Positions 9,061 through 18,773 of a stretch of DNA of 64,000 nt are shown here, one piece after another; within the stretch, counting starts at the first letter, position 1, and each line of letters opens with the position of its first letter. This DNA is from Nostoc punctiforme NIES-2108. GTDB lineage: Bacteria > Cyanobacteriota > Cyanobacteriia > Cyanobacteriales > Nostocaceae. The notes beneath the pieces are model-generated. The model was given only the letters and a program-made list of their open reading frames with translations. It was not told the DNA's origin and searched no databases. The stretch lies in contig LXQE01000154.1 of assembly GCA_003326195.1 (NCBI GenBank), positions 80,771-144,770 of the forward strand, read 5' to 3'. Both the position numbers and the translations under genes were made by a program.

Positions 9061-9928
9061 ACCAGTCGATCAGGTGATAGTGGTTGTCCGCGATACGGAT
9101 GCAGAAACTTGGCAATTTCTTGCCCAATACACAGCGCACAACTTGCCACTGCATACCGTGAAAGTGACACAACCGGGGGTAGTAGCAGCTCTCAACGCCG
9201 GACTGGCAGCAGTGGAGGGCGATATTGTTTCCATTACTGATGATGATGCCGCACCCCACCCGGATTGGTTAGAGCGGATTGCGGCTTACTTTACCTGCGA
9301 TCGTCACCTCGGCGGACTGGGAGGGCGTGATTGGATATACCACGGCAGCAAATTAGAAGACGAATCCCGCCCAGTAGTGGGACAGTTGCAGTGGTTTGGG
9401 CGAGTCATTGGCAACCATCACCTGGGAGTGGGAGAACCCCGCGAAGTCGATATTCTCAAGGGCGTGAACATGAGTTTTCGTACCCAAGCGATTGGACAAC
9501 TGCGCTTTGACGAGCGGATGCGTGGTACTGGAGCGCAGGTACACTTTGAAATGGCATTCACCCTGGCATTAAAGCGGGCTGGTTGGAAGATAATTTACGA
9601 TCCTAACGTTGCTGTAGATCATTATCCAGCACAACGTTTTGACGAAGACCAGCGAAATAACTTTAATGAAATTGCCTTTATTAACTTAGTCCATAATGAA
9701 ACCTTAGTTTTACTAGAGCATTTACCATTTATCCGCCGGATTGCATTTTTGTTCTGGGCAGTATTTGTAGGTACATGCGATAGTTTGGGCTTAGTACAAT
9801 GTCTGAGATTTTTACCTAGCCAAGGGCAATTGGCGGGGAAAAAGTTATTAGCATCCTGGCGTGGGCGTTGGCAGGGATATCAAGAATTCAAAATTCAAAA
9901 TTCAAAATTCAAAATTAAGGAAATTTGA
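8978..9928 (+). CDS. Family GT2 glycosyltransferase with C-terminal membrane segment
   Basis: GT-A glycosyltransferase, 316 aa, overlapping the previous GT4 gene by 83 bases. The ATG at 8978 is kept because the conserved GT2 opening NTVLIPTYRRPQDL starts at residue 3. Acidic motif VSITDDDAAPHPDW lies near residue 90. A hydrophobic helix (IAFLFWAVFVGT) lies near residue 260. The last ~13 residues (FKIQNSKFKIK) are encoded by a TTCAAAA heptanucleotide repeat (9884-9916), so the natural end was probably a little earlier. The long overlap suggests translational coupling with the GT4. Confidence 0.85.
   Translation: MRNTVLIPTYRRPQDLSRCLLALQEQTKPVDQVIVVVRDTDAETWQFLAQYTAHNLPLHTVKVTQPGVVAALNAGLAAVEGDIVSITDDDAAPHPDWLERIAAYFTCDRHLGGLGGRDWIYHGSKLEDESRPVVGQLQWFGRVIGNHHLGVGEPREVDILKGVNMSFRTQAIGQLRFDERMRGTGAQVHFEMAFTLALKRAGWKIIYDPNVAVDHYPAQRFDEDQRNNFNEIAFINLVHNETLVLLEHLPFIRRIAFLFWAVFVGTCDSLGLVQCLRFLPSQGQLAGKKLLASWRGRWQGYQEFKIQNSKFKIKEI
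9884..9916 (+). repeat. Heptanucleotide tandem repeat (TTCAAAA)x4 inside a gene end
   Basis: About four units of period 7 lie in the last codons of the GT2 gene and supply its terminal residues. Similar 7-bp tandem repeats occur at 14546, 40414, 41029 and 41081. Confidence 0.8.
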
Positions 9929-9975
9929 ATTTATTGGAAGCTGCCAAATTTATTTATATGTACATCTAAAATTGA

Positions 9976-11445
9976 ATGAATTCTAAGCAGATACTTTTCA
10001 ATAGTTTTTTACAAGAAAACTATTCTCCCGAAGAGCGATCGCTACAGGGTTGGATGGCGATCGCAGGCTTTATATTACTAACTGTAGTTTGCTATTTTGG
10101 TGGTGTTACTGCCGGATTGCGCCTAATTTACCCGGCGACAGCTTTAGTAGTAGCCTTATTTTTATACTTGCGGCATCCCATTCTCTACATTGGCTTTACT
10201 TGGTGGATTTGGTTTCTTACACCCTTAGCGACTCGCTTAGTTGATTATCGAGTAGGGTGGGATGCTAGCCGTCAAATGCTCATAGCACCCTACTTAGTGG
10301 TGTTTATAACTATAGCAACATTCTTACGACACTTTCCCCGCGCTTCTCGCCAAGGGGGTTTGCCGTTTGTTTTGGCTTTTATCGGAGTTTTCTATGGCTT
10401 TCTCATCGGTCTAATTTACAACGCACCTATTCCTGTAGCACGCGGATTGATGGATTGGCTCAGTCCGGTTATTTTCGCTTTTCACTTATTTATCAACTGG
10501 CGAGATTATCCCAGCTATCGCCAGAACATTCAGCGAACATTTCTCTGGTGTGTGTTGATTTTAGGAACTTATGGCGTATATCAATTTGTCGTAGCTCCTG
10601 AGTGGGATAGGTACTGGCTCATACAATCAAAATTATTCATGAGTTCTGGAAACCCTGTACCTTTCGGGATGCGCGTCTGGAGTACATTACACTCAGTTGG
10701 CCCCTTTGGTTCTGTTATGCAGGCAGGGTTACTGTTATTATTGACCGGTTCAGGAAGCTTAATTTTTCCGGCTTCAGCTGTTGGTTACTTATCTTTTCTA
10801 TTAACACAAGCACGTACTAATTGGGGAGGCTGGTTATTTGGAATAATTATGATTATGGGTTCAGTCAAAGCCAGAATTCAAATGCGCTTAATTACCATAA
10901 TTGTGGTCATGGCTATTTGTGTTGTGCCATTGACAACTATCGAACCAATTGCTGGAGTGGTAGCAGCACGTTTTGAAACTTTTTCTAACATTCAAGAAGA
11001 TGGCAGCTTTAAAGATAGATCGGGAACTTACGACAGAAATCTTGGTTTAGCCCTTTCTAATGGTCTAGGTAACGGCTTAGGAAATATTTGGAAGGTCAAC
11101 GAAAAAACTGGTCAAATTGAAGTAGTAGTAATTGATAGCGGCATTTTAGATATGTTTTTCACCCTTGGTTGGTTTGGAGGCATATTTTATATGGGTGGAT
11201 TAATCTTTTTGATTATTACTGTTAGCAGCTATGGTGAAGGTCGTTTCGATAGTTTTGTCAGTGCTGCCCGTGCCATTGGGATCAGTTCCGCTTCACAGTT
11301 AGTTATCGGTAGCGGGATGTTGAGCGTGTCAGGGATGATTCTTTGGGGATTTTTAGCTATGGCTATGGCAGGACATAAGTACTATAGCAATCCTCAGATA
11401 CTCTCCAATATTCCTAACTTTTCTAAGAAATCGAGAATCTCATAA
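9976..11445 (+). CDS. O-antigen polymerase/ligase-like membrane protein (Wzy type)
   Basis: Integral membrane protein of 489 aa with about ten to twelve hydrophobic helices (first at roughly residues 27-60) and a larger soluble loop near residues 330-380, the general plan of Wzy polymerases and WaaL ligases. Primary motifs in this family are weak, so the call rests on topology, length and position. It lies between a GT2 and a GT4 gene in the HEP-like cluster, where a polymerase joining lipid-linked repeat units outside the membrane is expected. Together with the upstream Wzc-like kinase it gives most of a Wzy-type assembly line. Confidence 0.78.
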   Translation: MNSKQILFNSFLQENYSPEERSLQGWMAIAGFILLTVVCYFGGVTAGLRLIYPATALVVALFLYLRHPILYIGFTWWIWFLTPLATRLVDYRVGWDASRQMLIAPYLVVFITIATFLRHFPRASRQGGLPFVLAFIGVFYGFLIGLIYNAPIPVARGLMDWLSPVIFAFHLFINWRDYPSYRQNIQRTFLWCVLILGTYGVYQFVVAPEWDRYWLIQSKLFMSSGNPVPFGMRVWSTLHSVGPFGSVMQAGLLLLLTGSGSLIFPASAVGYLSFLLTQARTNWGGWLFGIIMIMGSVKARIQMRLITIIVVMAICVVPLTTIEPIAGVVAARFETFSNIQEDGSFKDRSGTYDRNLGLALSNGLGNGLGNIWKVNEKTGQIEVVVIDSGILDMFFTLGWFGGIFYMGGLIFLIITVSSYGEGRFDSFVSAARAIGISSASQLVIGSGMLSVSGMILWGFLAMAMAGHKYYSNPQILSNIPNFSKKSRIS

Positions 11446-11477
11446 ATTTTACAACTTAAATAGGACTTTTATAGATT

Positions 11478-12611
11478 ATGAAAGTAATTATTGTCATGCC
11501 ACTGGCCGAGCAACGAGGCGGTGGTGAAATGATGCTTTGGGATTTGGTGCAGCAGGGACGTAATGCTGGTGTTGAGTGGCTGGTGATATTTTTAGAAGAC
11601 GGCCCGATGGTCGAACAAGTAAAGTCTCTCGGTATTGATGCGCGAGTTGTAGAAAGTGGACGTTTACGCCAAATCCACCGTTTTATTGGCGCTGTTTTGC
11701 GGATAGCTGCGATCGCACGCCGCGAACGTGCAGATATAATTGTCAATTGGATGTGGATTACGCATATATCTGGAGGTTTGGCGGCAATGTTGGCGGGCTT
11801 GCCTGCTGTGTGGTATCAACTAGAAGTACCTAGTGATAAAACTTGGTTGGTGCGACTCGCAACTTTAATTCCAGCGCGGGCAATTATCACCCTTTCACAA
11901 GATGGTAAGCAAGCGCAGGCAGAGATTTGGCCCCACAGACCAACACCTTTGGTTTATCCTGGTGTCGCATTAGACCGATTTGAGCCGAATGCTTTACCAA
12001 CTCCAGAAGAAGCACGGCGGAAATTGGGCTTGCCTTTACACGGGCCGTTGATTGGAATTGTGGGACGATTGCAACGATGGAAGGGAATGCACGTATTGGT
12101 GCAAGCGATGCCCAAAATTTTACAGAAGTATCCCGATGCCCATTGTTTGGTAGTTGGCGGTAAGCACGATTTAGAACCGGATTATGAGGACTTCTTAAAA
12201 GCCGAAATCACCGCTTTAGGTTTGAAAGACCAAGTAATTATGGCTGGACTACAGCGTAATATCCCGGAGTGGGTGCAGGCGATGGATGTATTTGTTCATG
12301 CATCGGATAAAGAGCCGTTTGGGATTGTGATTATTGAGGCGATGGCGCTGGGTAAACCTGTAATTGCAGGCAGTGCAGGCGGCCCGACAGAGATTATTAC
12401 TGATGGGATGAATGGACTATTAACACCTTACGGCGATGCGGAGCAATTAGCGATCGCAATTCTCCGCTATCTTGACGAGCAAGAATTTGCCCAGAGTGCG
12501 GGAGTCGCTGCTAGACAACGCGCCCTCGATTTTTCAACGCAGAATTATGCCCAAAATTTTATTAATGCAATTCGTTCTGTAATGCCTAGTCCTCTATCAC
12601 AAAAGTTTTGA
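11478..12611 (+). CDS. Family GT4 glycosyltransferase
   Basis: GT-B glycosyltransferase, 377 aa, starting 32 bases after the polymerase gene. N-terminal loop AEQRGGGEMMLWDLVQQ; donor-domain region IGIVGRLQRWKGMHVL; EX7E-type motif KEPFGIVIIEAMALG followed by AGSAGGPTEII. All family landmarks are present and the length is normal. It is the last glycosyltransferase of the cluster; a paired-arm repeat (12616-12670) follows at once and may separate it from the next gene. Confidence 0.87.
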   Translation: MKVIIVMPLAEQRGGGEMMLWDLVQQGRNAGVEWLVIFLEDGPMVEQVKSLGIDARVVESGRLRQIHRFIGAVLRIAAIARRERADIIVNWMWITHISGGLAAMLAGLPAVWYQLEVPSDKTWLVRLATLIPARAIITLSQDGKQAQAEIWPHRPTPLVYPGVALDRFEPNALPTPEEARRKLGLPLHGPLIGIVGRLQRWKGMHVLVQAMPKILQKYPDAHCLVVGGKHDLEPDYEDFLKAEITALGLKDQVIMAGLQRNIPEWVQAMDVFVHASDKEPFGIVIIEAMALGKPVIAGSAGGPTEIITDGMNGLLTPYGDAEQLAIAILRYLDEQEFAQSAGVAARQRALDFSTQNYAQNFINAIRSVMPSPLSQKF

Positions 12612-12615
12612 GAGG

Positions 12616-12670
12616 TTTGTAGTAAGCACTTTAGTGCTTAAAAATTCCGGACTAAAGTTCTTACTACAAA
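12616..12670. repeat. Dispersed TTTGTAGTAAG...TTACTACAAA repeat, copy 1
   Basis: Ends TTTGTAGTAAG and CTTACTACAAA are inverted; the interior holds GCACTTTAGTGC and GGACTAAAGTTC stem-loops. A second copy is at 58341-58402. It lies 5 bases after a stop codon and could act as a terminator. Confidence 0.65.
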
Positions 12671-12748
12671 AGCATTTACACTTCATAATTAATACCCTCT
12701 ATGCATCTGCGCAATATAAAAAATATTTATGCAAAAGGAATTAAATCA

Positions 12749-14398
12749 ATGTTGATTGATAGCCGCAAATTACCAATAGATGAAATTATCAATACGGAAG
12801 TTTGTATAGTTGGTGCTGGCCCAGCAGGAATTACACTCGCACGAGAATTAATTGGGCAAGACTTTCGAGTGTGCTTGCTAGAAAGTGGTGATTTAGAATT
12901 TAATCAAGAAACTGCATCTCTTGGTGAAGGTGAAACGATTGGAGATCCTTTTCCACCCTTACAAGATATGCGTCATCGTCAATTTGGTGGAATGGCTAAT
13001 GTCTGGAATATTGAAATTAATAAAAATCAACTTGGTCTAAGGCACGTGCCGTTAGACGCAATAGATTTTGAAAAACGAGATTGGGTTCCATACAGTGGCT
13101 GGCCTTTTAGTAAATCTCACCTCAATCCATTTTATGAGCGCGCGCAAGCAGTTTGTAAACTCGGTTCTTTTGCTTATGAAGCTGAGGCTTGGGAAAATGC
13201 TCAATCTCCTCGGATACATTTCACAAGTGACCGAGTTACTACCAGTATATTTCAGTTTGGCCCGCGCGATATTTTCACTAATGAATATCGCCATCAAATC
13301 AATCAATCTCCTAATATAACTACATTCCTCAACGCCAATGTGGTAGAAATTGAGGCAGACGAAACAGCCCAAACAGTGAAACGCGTGCAAGTTGCTTGTT
13401 TATCGGGTAAGAAATTTTGGGTTGTTGCAAAAGTATTTATTTTAGCCGCAGGTGGGATTGAAAACGCGCGTTTATTATTACTATCAAACCGAATTCAAAA
13501 GAATGGATTAGGCAATCAACATGATTTAGTGGGTAGATTCTTCATGGATCATCCTTTTATTCGTTGTGGTATGCTGGTTCCGCAAAATCGCAAAATCTTT
13601 AATTCGATGGCTTTGTATGATTTACGCCGCGTGAATCATGTCACAGTCATGGGAAAATTTGCCTTGACGGAACAAGTGATGCGCCGCGAGAAATTACTAA
13701 ATATGACTGCGTTGTTATATCCCAGAGATGAAAGGTATAGATCGGCTGCAAAGGCTTCTGCAAAAATTTTGTTCTCTTCAGTTCAACAAAGACAGTTACC
13801 TAAAAATATTTTTCAGCATTTGCAAAATGTCATAACAAATATTGATGATCTAGTAGCTGATTGGTATAAATATAATTTCAAAAAGGAATATTTATTCCCT
13901 GATTTAAGTCATGGAGGATGGTCTGAACATGAAGGTAATGAACAGAAATATACAAAGTTTGAAGTTCTCAGCCAAACTGAACAAACCCCAAATCCAGATA
14001 ACCGGGTGACACTCAGTAATCAACTAGATAAACTGGGTTGTCCGCAAGCAAAATTAATTAATTATTGGAGCAAAATAGATATTTGCAGTGTGAAGCGATC
14101 GCAGTTAGTATTTGCACAAGAATTTGCTAGTGCCGGACTGGGTGAGTTGCAGATTGAATTAGATGGCGATCGTCCAGTTGCTTCTCTTAGTACCCATCAC
14201 AATATGGGTACAACGCGTATGCATCACGACCCAAAACAAGGAGTAGTCGATGCAAATTGTCAAGTTCACGGCATCTCTAATTTATTTATGGCAGGTAGCT
14301 CTGTTTTCCCTACAGGAGGCTATGCTAATCCTACGCTCACTATTGTTGCCTTGGCAATTCGATTGGCTGACCATCTGAAAGCTGAATTGTCTCACTAA
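12749..14398 (+). CDS. GMC-family FAD-dependent oxidoreductase
   Basis: Glucose-methanol-choline type flavoenzyme of 549 aa. Dinucleotide-binding motif VCIVGAGPAGITLARELIG lies near the N-terminus; the C-terminal GMC domain has STHHNMGTTRMHHDP and SSVFPTGGYANPTLT, which carry the catalytic His/Asn region. I chose the ATG at 12749 over the in-frame one at 12701 because AAAAGGA lies 9 bases ahead and the FAD motif then starts near residue 20. It follows the HEP-like genes but is separated by a repeat. Its substrate, probably an alcohol or sugar, cannot be deduced. Confidence 0.85.
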   Translation: MLIDSRKLPIDEIINTEVCIVGAGPAGITLARELIGQDFRVCLLESGDLEFNQETASLGEGETIGDPFPPLQDMRHRQFGGMANVWNIEINKNQLGLRHVPLDAIDFEKRDWVPYSGWPFSKSHLNPFYERAQAVCKLGSFAYEAEAWENAQSPRIHFTSDRVTTSIFQFGPRDIFTNEYRHQINQSPNITTFLNANVVEIEADETAQTVKRVQVACLSGKKFWVVAKVFILAAGGIENARLLLLSNRIQKNGLGNQHDLVGRFFMDHPFIRCGMLVPQNRKIFNSMALYDLRRVNHVTVMGKFALTEQVMRREKLLNMTALLYPRDERYRSAAKASAKILFSSVQQRQLPKNIFQHLQNVITNIDDLVADWYKYNFKKEYLFPDLSHGGWSEHEGNEQKYTKFEVLSQTEQTPNPDNRVTLSNQLDKLGCPQAKLINYWSKIDICSVKRSQLVFAQEFASAGLGELQIELDGDRPVASLSTHHNMGTTRMHHDPKQGVVDANCQVHGISNLFMAGSSVFPTGGYANPTLTIVALAIRLADHLKAELSH

Positions 14399-14545
14399 AT
14401 ATAACTTTGTGTAAAATCGTCACGTTTTAGATGTAGCGATCGCCTGAGTTTTTTTCGTGCCATTCAGTGCGAAAACTTATACCAATTAAAAAAAAAGAAT
14501 GTGACAGATACAAGCCTAGAAATCTAGATAAAATTTAGCTTTCTG

Positions 14546-14577
14546 AATTTTTAATTTTTAATTTTTAATTTTTAATT
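14546..14577. repeat. Heptanucleotide tandem repeat (TTTTTAA)x4
   Basis: Four units of period 7 between the convergent GMC and MFS genes, next to the MFS stop codon. A related tract TAAGTTTTAAGTTTTAA is at about 53220-53245. Confidence 0.8.
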
Positions 14578-14581
14578 GGTA

Positions 14582-15769
14582 TTACTTGCCTTTTTCCGAA
14601 TGTTGCACTAGCCAGCAATGTAAGCCTACCATTAGAAACGCTAATGGCAGCATCAACATTGGGATGATTTCTAAACTTGTCCAACTTGCAATCCAGCCTG
14701 CTCCAGTGGGTATAATCGCAGCCCCCAAACTGGCAGCACTAGTGGCAATGCTAACAGCCGCAGGAACATGGGGGTCTGGCAATCGTTGAGGGATTAACCA
14801 AATGGTTGCAGGAAAGATGGCTGCCAACCCAAAGCCAATCAACGGCAAGCTAATCCATTGATCTGGCAGTTGCCACCAAGCAAGCAATCCAATCATTACA
14901 AGACTGAGCGACATACTGATTGTGCGGACTGCCCCAAGCCATTGCAAGAAATAACCTAAGATGAAACGTCCCAATGTTAATCCCACCCAGTAGGCACTAA
15001 CGCTGTAACCAGCAATCAGCGTGGGAGTGTGACGAGCTACAGACTGCACAGTGTATGCCCAGTTACCAATGCAGGCTTCAGTACCAACATAAACCAGCAA
15101 AAGTAATCCAGTTAGCAGTACTATAGGATTTTGCAGCGCTCTGCCCAGATTTTCTAACGCAGTTGTTTTTGAGGGCAATACCCTTACTGTCATTGGTGTG
15201 TAGTTGAAGATGATTACGCCCAGCACGCTCACAATTAATAGGCTGACAATCCCGGCTAATACCCCATAAACCTGTCGCCAGTTCATGCCAACTGCTAACA
15301 AAGTAGTAGCGATCGCGGGGCCTGAAAGAGCGCCAATACCATAGAAAGCATGGAGCAAACCAATCAAACTGGCACTGCGGGAATCTTGCACAATGTAAGT
15401 GTTGATGCCTGCATCAATCAACCCAATGCCCAATCCCAACGCCGATCCAGCCGCAACCATGAGAAACCAGGAGGGTGAGATGGCATAGATCATTAGTGCC
15501 ATCGTCAGCGCAGCCGCAGCAATCAACAGCATTCGCGCTAACCCCAGCCGACTACTCACCAGACTGCTGGTGAATGCTGCCAGAATGTAGCCGCTAATTT
15601 GACTGAGAAACAGCAGGGTGACGGTTGCTGGAGTCAGGTTATAGGTAGAGAGAATGGAGGGCAGAAGCACTCCTAATCCTGCTTCAGCTATACCAATGGC
15701 AATAAAGGCATAAAAGGCGATCGCCGAACCTATCCACAGAGGCGGTAAGGTGCGTTGATAGTCTGTCAT
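14582..15769 (-). CDS. MFS transporter
   Basis: Major facilitator superfamily permease, about 395 aa, with roughly twelve hydrophobic helices across its length. A typical inter-helix loop is visible (SSLVSSRLGLARMLL, the loop 2-3 region). The ATG at 15769 is preferred over the TTG at 15796 because a GGAG lies about 10 bases ahead of it. The sequence resembles small MFS members of the YbjJ/FucP sort, but substrate and direction are unknown. It converges with the GMC oxidoreductase gene. Confidence 0.82.
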   Translation of the reverse strand: MTDYQRTLPPLWIGSAIAFYAFIAIGIAEAGLGVLLPSILSTYNLTPATVTLLFLSQISGYILAAFTSSLVSSRLGLARMLLIAAAALTMALMIYAISPSWFLMVAAGSALGLGIGLIDAGINTYIVQDSRSASLIGLLHAFYGIGALSGPAIATTLLAVGMNWRQVYGVLAGIVSLLIVSVLGVIIFNYTPMTVRVLPSKTTALENLGRALQNPIVLLTGLLLLVYVGTEACIGNWAYTVQSVARHTPTLIAGYSVSAYWVGLTLGRFILGYFLQWLGAVRTISMSLSLVMIGLLAWWQLPDQWISLPLIGFGLAAIFPATIWLIPQRLPDPHVPAAVSIATSAASLGAAIIPTGAGWIASWTSLEIIPMLMLPLAFLMVGLHCWLVQHSEKGK

Positions 15770-16001
15770 TGGCTGGAATGCTCCTGGATCGGACAATTTG
15801 ACTGCTGAGATTTACTCAATTAATCAAAAAATTTATGGTTGTGCAAAGTATGAATAGTTAAAAATATTTTTATAACTACCAAATGACATTATTAGTAATT
15901 ATCTCAAAATCTCATCACCATGTGGCTAAAAAGTCTACAAGGATTTATCTCAAATCCTTGTAAAAACTAGATTGCAAATTTTCCGAAAAGTTTATTTATC
16001 C

Positions 16002-17006
16002 TTAATCTTTGAATACTTGAGCTGCTAGCAACGCTAATGCTGCTGTACCAGCGATCGCACCCCACTGTAAAAGCGGATTTTTATCTAGCCAGTCGGAAAC
16101 ACTAGGTATAACTAAGTTACTAAAATCACCCTTAACTCTGTCGTCTTCAGGAACAGATTGGTAAAAATTATTTGGTGCATCTTCAGACTTCGCCTCAGAA
16201 GAACGTAGTAAATCGAAGCCGACAAGCAGTAACAGTGAATCTACTAATGATGGTGAGATGCGCTGTACCACATCTAATATTTTAGCTACATCCCCAACCA
16301 AGAAGTCACGAGTTGGATGTTCGGCTACGTAGAGGATAGCATCAGCTACAAGTTTAGGATCGTAGTAAGGTGGTATCCCGGAAGGCTTTACCCCTAATTT
16401 CGTCAGACCATTATTCCAAAAGGGAGTGTTGATCACCGCTGGTTTCACACTCGTGACGCTGATCGGCCATTTTTCATGTAGCAACTCAAGGCGCATGGCT
16501 TCGATAAAGCCCTCAACGCCGTGCTTGGCTGCTGAGTAAGCACTTTGGTAGGGGAGCGATCGCTTACCTTCCATTGAAGAGACGTGGATCAGTGCCCCCC
16601 GTCCCTCACGCTTCAGATGGGGTAGGGCTGCCATTGCACCATACACTTGTCCCATGAGATCGACATCAATGACATGCTTAAACTCTTCTGGTGTTGTGTT
16701 GTCGAAAGTGGCAAAGATGCCGATAGCAGAGACATGTACCCATGTATCGAGTCGTCCGTAGACTTCTACAGTTTTATCTGCGATCGCTTTAACTTGTTCA
16801 AATACTTCCACATCAGCTACGTAAAAAGTTGCCTCGCCGCCAAAGCCGCGAATCTCCTCCACTAAAGACTTTAGCTTCGACTCACTCCGAGCTGAGACTA
16901 CGACTTTTGCGCCGCGTCTAGCAAACTCAAGAGCTGTGACACGTCCGATACCGCTGGAGGCTCCAACGACCGAAACGACCTGCTGATTGATTGGCTTTAA
17001 TTGCAT
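16002..17006 (-). CDS. SDR-family oxidoreductase with C-terminal membrane anchor
   Basis: Short-chain dehydrogenase of 334 aa. NAD(P)-binding motif GASSGIG at residues 15-21, and active site Ser plus YQSAYSAAKHG about residue 155, all intact. The core is followed by a ~80-residue extension that ends in a hydrophobic segment (WGAIAGTAALALLAAQVF), so the enzyme is probably tethered to a membrane. This resembles cyanobacterial 'SDR with C-terminal anchor' proteins of unknown substrate. Basic residues after the glycine motif (SARSESKLKS) favour NADP. Confidence 0.87.
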   Translation of the reverse strand: MQLKPINQQVVSVVGASSGIGRVTALEFARRGAKVVVSARSESKLKSLVEEIRGFGGEATFYVADVEVFEQVKAIADKTVEVYGRLDTWVHVSAIGIFATFDNTTPEEFKHVIDVDLMGQVYGAMAALPHLKREGRGALIHVSSMEGKRSLPYQSAYSAAKHGVEGFIEAMRLELLHEKWPISVTSVKPAVINTPFWNNGLTKLGVKPSGIPPYYDPKLVADAILYVAEHPTRDFLVGDVAKILDVVQRISPSLVDSLLLLVGFDLLRSSEAKSEDAPNNFYQSVPEDDRVKGDFSNLVIPSVSDWLDKNPLLQWGAIAGTAALALLAAQVFKD

Positions 17007-17362
17007 AAGTGTTACTTTTTAAAATAAATTAGGAATTGGGAATTGGCTTCGATCAACGTTAGAGACTTTAGCTTCAGTAGGTAATTCAGTCGCTTCATTA
17101 GTATCAGTTGTTATTAAAAATATTTCTTAATAACTCTCCTATACATATATGTTAATTATTATTACGGTTACATTTCTCTGTCTATTGGGGAATCTGAAAG
17201 CGCCACAGGAAGTAGATGTAAGCATTTTCTAGACTTTTAAGACTTTCGACTAATAAACATCAGGAACTTAGTCAACAAATCTCACAAAATCTCATCTGTC
17301 GCCTTTTACTTACTTCAGAGGATGTTTGAAAAGTCTGTAGTAGTGTATCAAATATTTGTTTA

Positions 17363-17456
17363 CCCCACCCTAACCCTCCCCGTATGTATTGGGGAGGGAA
17401 CTAGTAGATTTTCCGGTTTCCCCCCTTTACAAGGGGGGATTAAGGGGGGTAATTCG
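17363..17456 (+). repeat. CCCCACCCTAACCCTCCCC hairpin repeat, copy
   Basis: Starts CCCCACCCTAACCCTCCCC, contains two G-run/C-run stem-loops and ends GGGGGGTAATT. The remaining part of the 471-base spacer 17007-17477 shows no gene, only a short GAATTGG duplication near 17034. Confidence 0.85.
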
Positions 17457-17477
17457 ACTTTATTTGATTAAATCTGT

Positions 17478-18773
17478 TTAAGGGAGCCATTGTAATCCCT
17501 TATTCTGTAACTTCTGCTCGATCTGCTGCATTTCCTGGATAGTTTCTCCAGTCACGATCGCATAAATTTCGGTGTAGATTTTTCCGTATTTGACCCTCTC
17601 TAAAGCCGACAGAACGATTAAGTCCTTGCGATCTAGTTCTGATTTTAAGGTGACTAAAATTGAATCTAATGTTCCTTCCATGCGGTAGCTACTAGAATAT
17701 TTAGCAACTTCCTTTCCCAGCCCCAGTAGGGTGTGACGCTGCAAGCACAACGGAGTCGATCCATTAACTCGGAAATTGGCATCGATCGCATAAAATTGTC
17801 CGTCTCGATCTTCCAGCACATCGAACCCAATCACGCCGAAATAACCCTGTTTGTGAGCATACTGACCAATGGCGGCAATCATCTCAAAGAACTTGCTCAT
17901 GTCAGTGTTGCGGTAGTCAATCAGTCCCCCTAAATAATTACCTTCTGGAGTGACGAGTTGCCTGGTAGTGCCGATGAGGGTTATCTCTCCCGTTTTGTTG
18001 ACATAGAACTGTACGCAGTAATTCTGCACTTCATTCTTAACGAACTCCGAGACAATAATCCTATCGAGCAACTTAATATTGAGATATTTCCTGATTTCTT
18101 CCAAGCAGTAGTTCAGATCGTTGAGGCTTTTGATGATATAAGTGCCTTCCCCTGAGAGTCCGTGGGACGTTTTAATTAAGTAGGGAAATTGTGGTAAATT
18201 AATGTCTTCTAAATTACAGGTGTGCAAATCGTAACTATCGTATTTTGGACATTGCACCCCCAGTTCGGCTAGGGTTACTTTGCTGAGTAAACGGTAATGA
18301 GTGTCTGAATCAACAGCGTGTTTTTCTTTTTTGAGGCGATCAAAGGGGAATAGAGTGATGAGTTTATCAAAGCGTTCGCCCTTGGCGTTGGCGCAGCCAT
18401 CGCTGTGGCTGAGATCGTCCAGATAAGTTAAGCGATCCATTATCAACCTATGGGAGTAGCTGAAGCCAAAATGCTCTTGCCAGTATGCAAGCAGCGACTT
18501 TGGCGGCGGATTAATCGCAATTCCTGGAATGCGATCGCCTAACACAGCTAAAATTTTCCAAGGTTCCTTTTGGCAAATCTTGTCAAAAGAGGTTTTGGTG
18601 GCTTCACTACTGCCATCTTGAATAAAATATTTTTCCAGGTTGGGATAAGCAGCCCAACTGGCTGTTGCAGGGTAATTTAGGATAAATCCATAAGATGCAT
18701 CTGTGATGTCTTGAGCAAATAGATCGGAAAGAGAACTTCCTTGAAAGTATTGAAAGTTATATTGTGAGTTCAT
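17478..18773 (-). CDS. ATP-grasp ligase of unknown substrate
   Basis: Cytoplasmic 431-aa protein with an ATP-grasp fold, which would form an amide or ester bond through an acyl-phosphate. The glycine-rich ATP loop (IKTSHGLSGEGTYII) lies near residue 205. The late metal-binding element is GFDVLEDRDGQFYAIDANFR followed by VNGST, near residue 320, with the DAN asparagine and arginine intact. The first ~130 residues are unassigned. Its ATG overlaps the stop codon of a 79-residue ORF (ATGA, 18770-18773), so the two are translationally coupled. Candidates are a peptide-modifying ligase acting on that small protein, or an amino-acid/peptide ligase of the MysC or PGM1 kind. The substrate is not determined. 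Confidence 0.75.
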   Translation of the reverse strand: MNSQYNFQYFQGSSLSDLFAQDITDASYGFILNYPATASWAAYPNLEKYFIQDGSSEATKTSFDKICQKEPWKILAVLGDRIPGIAINPPPKSLLAYWQEHFGFSYSHRLIMDRLTYLDDLSHSDGCANAKGERFDKLITLFPFDRLKKEKHAVDSDTHYRLLSKVTLAELGVQCPKYDSYDLHTCNLEDINLPQFPYLIKTSHGLSGEGTYIIKSLNDLNYCLEEIRKYLNIKLLDRIIVSEFVKNEVQNYCVQFYVNKTGEITLIGTTRQLVTPEGNYLGGLIDYRNTDMSKFFEMIAAIGQYAHKQGYFGVIGFDVLEDRDGQFYAIDANFRVNGSTPLCLQRHTLLGLGKEVAKYSSSYRMEGTLDSILVTLKSELDRKDLIVLSALERVKYGKIYTEIYAIVTGETIQEMQQIEQKLQNKGLQWLP

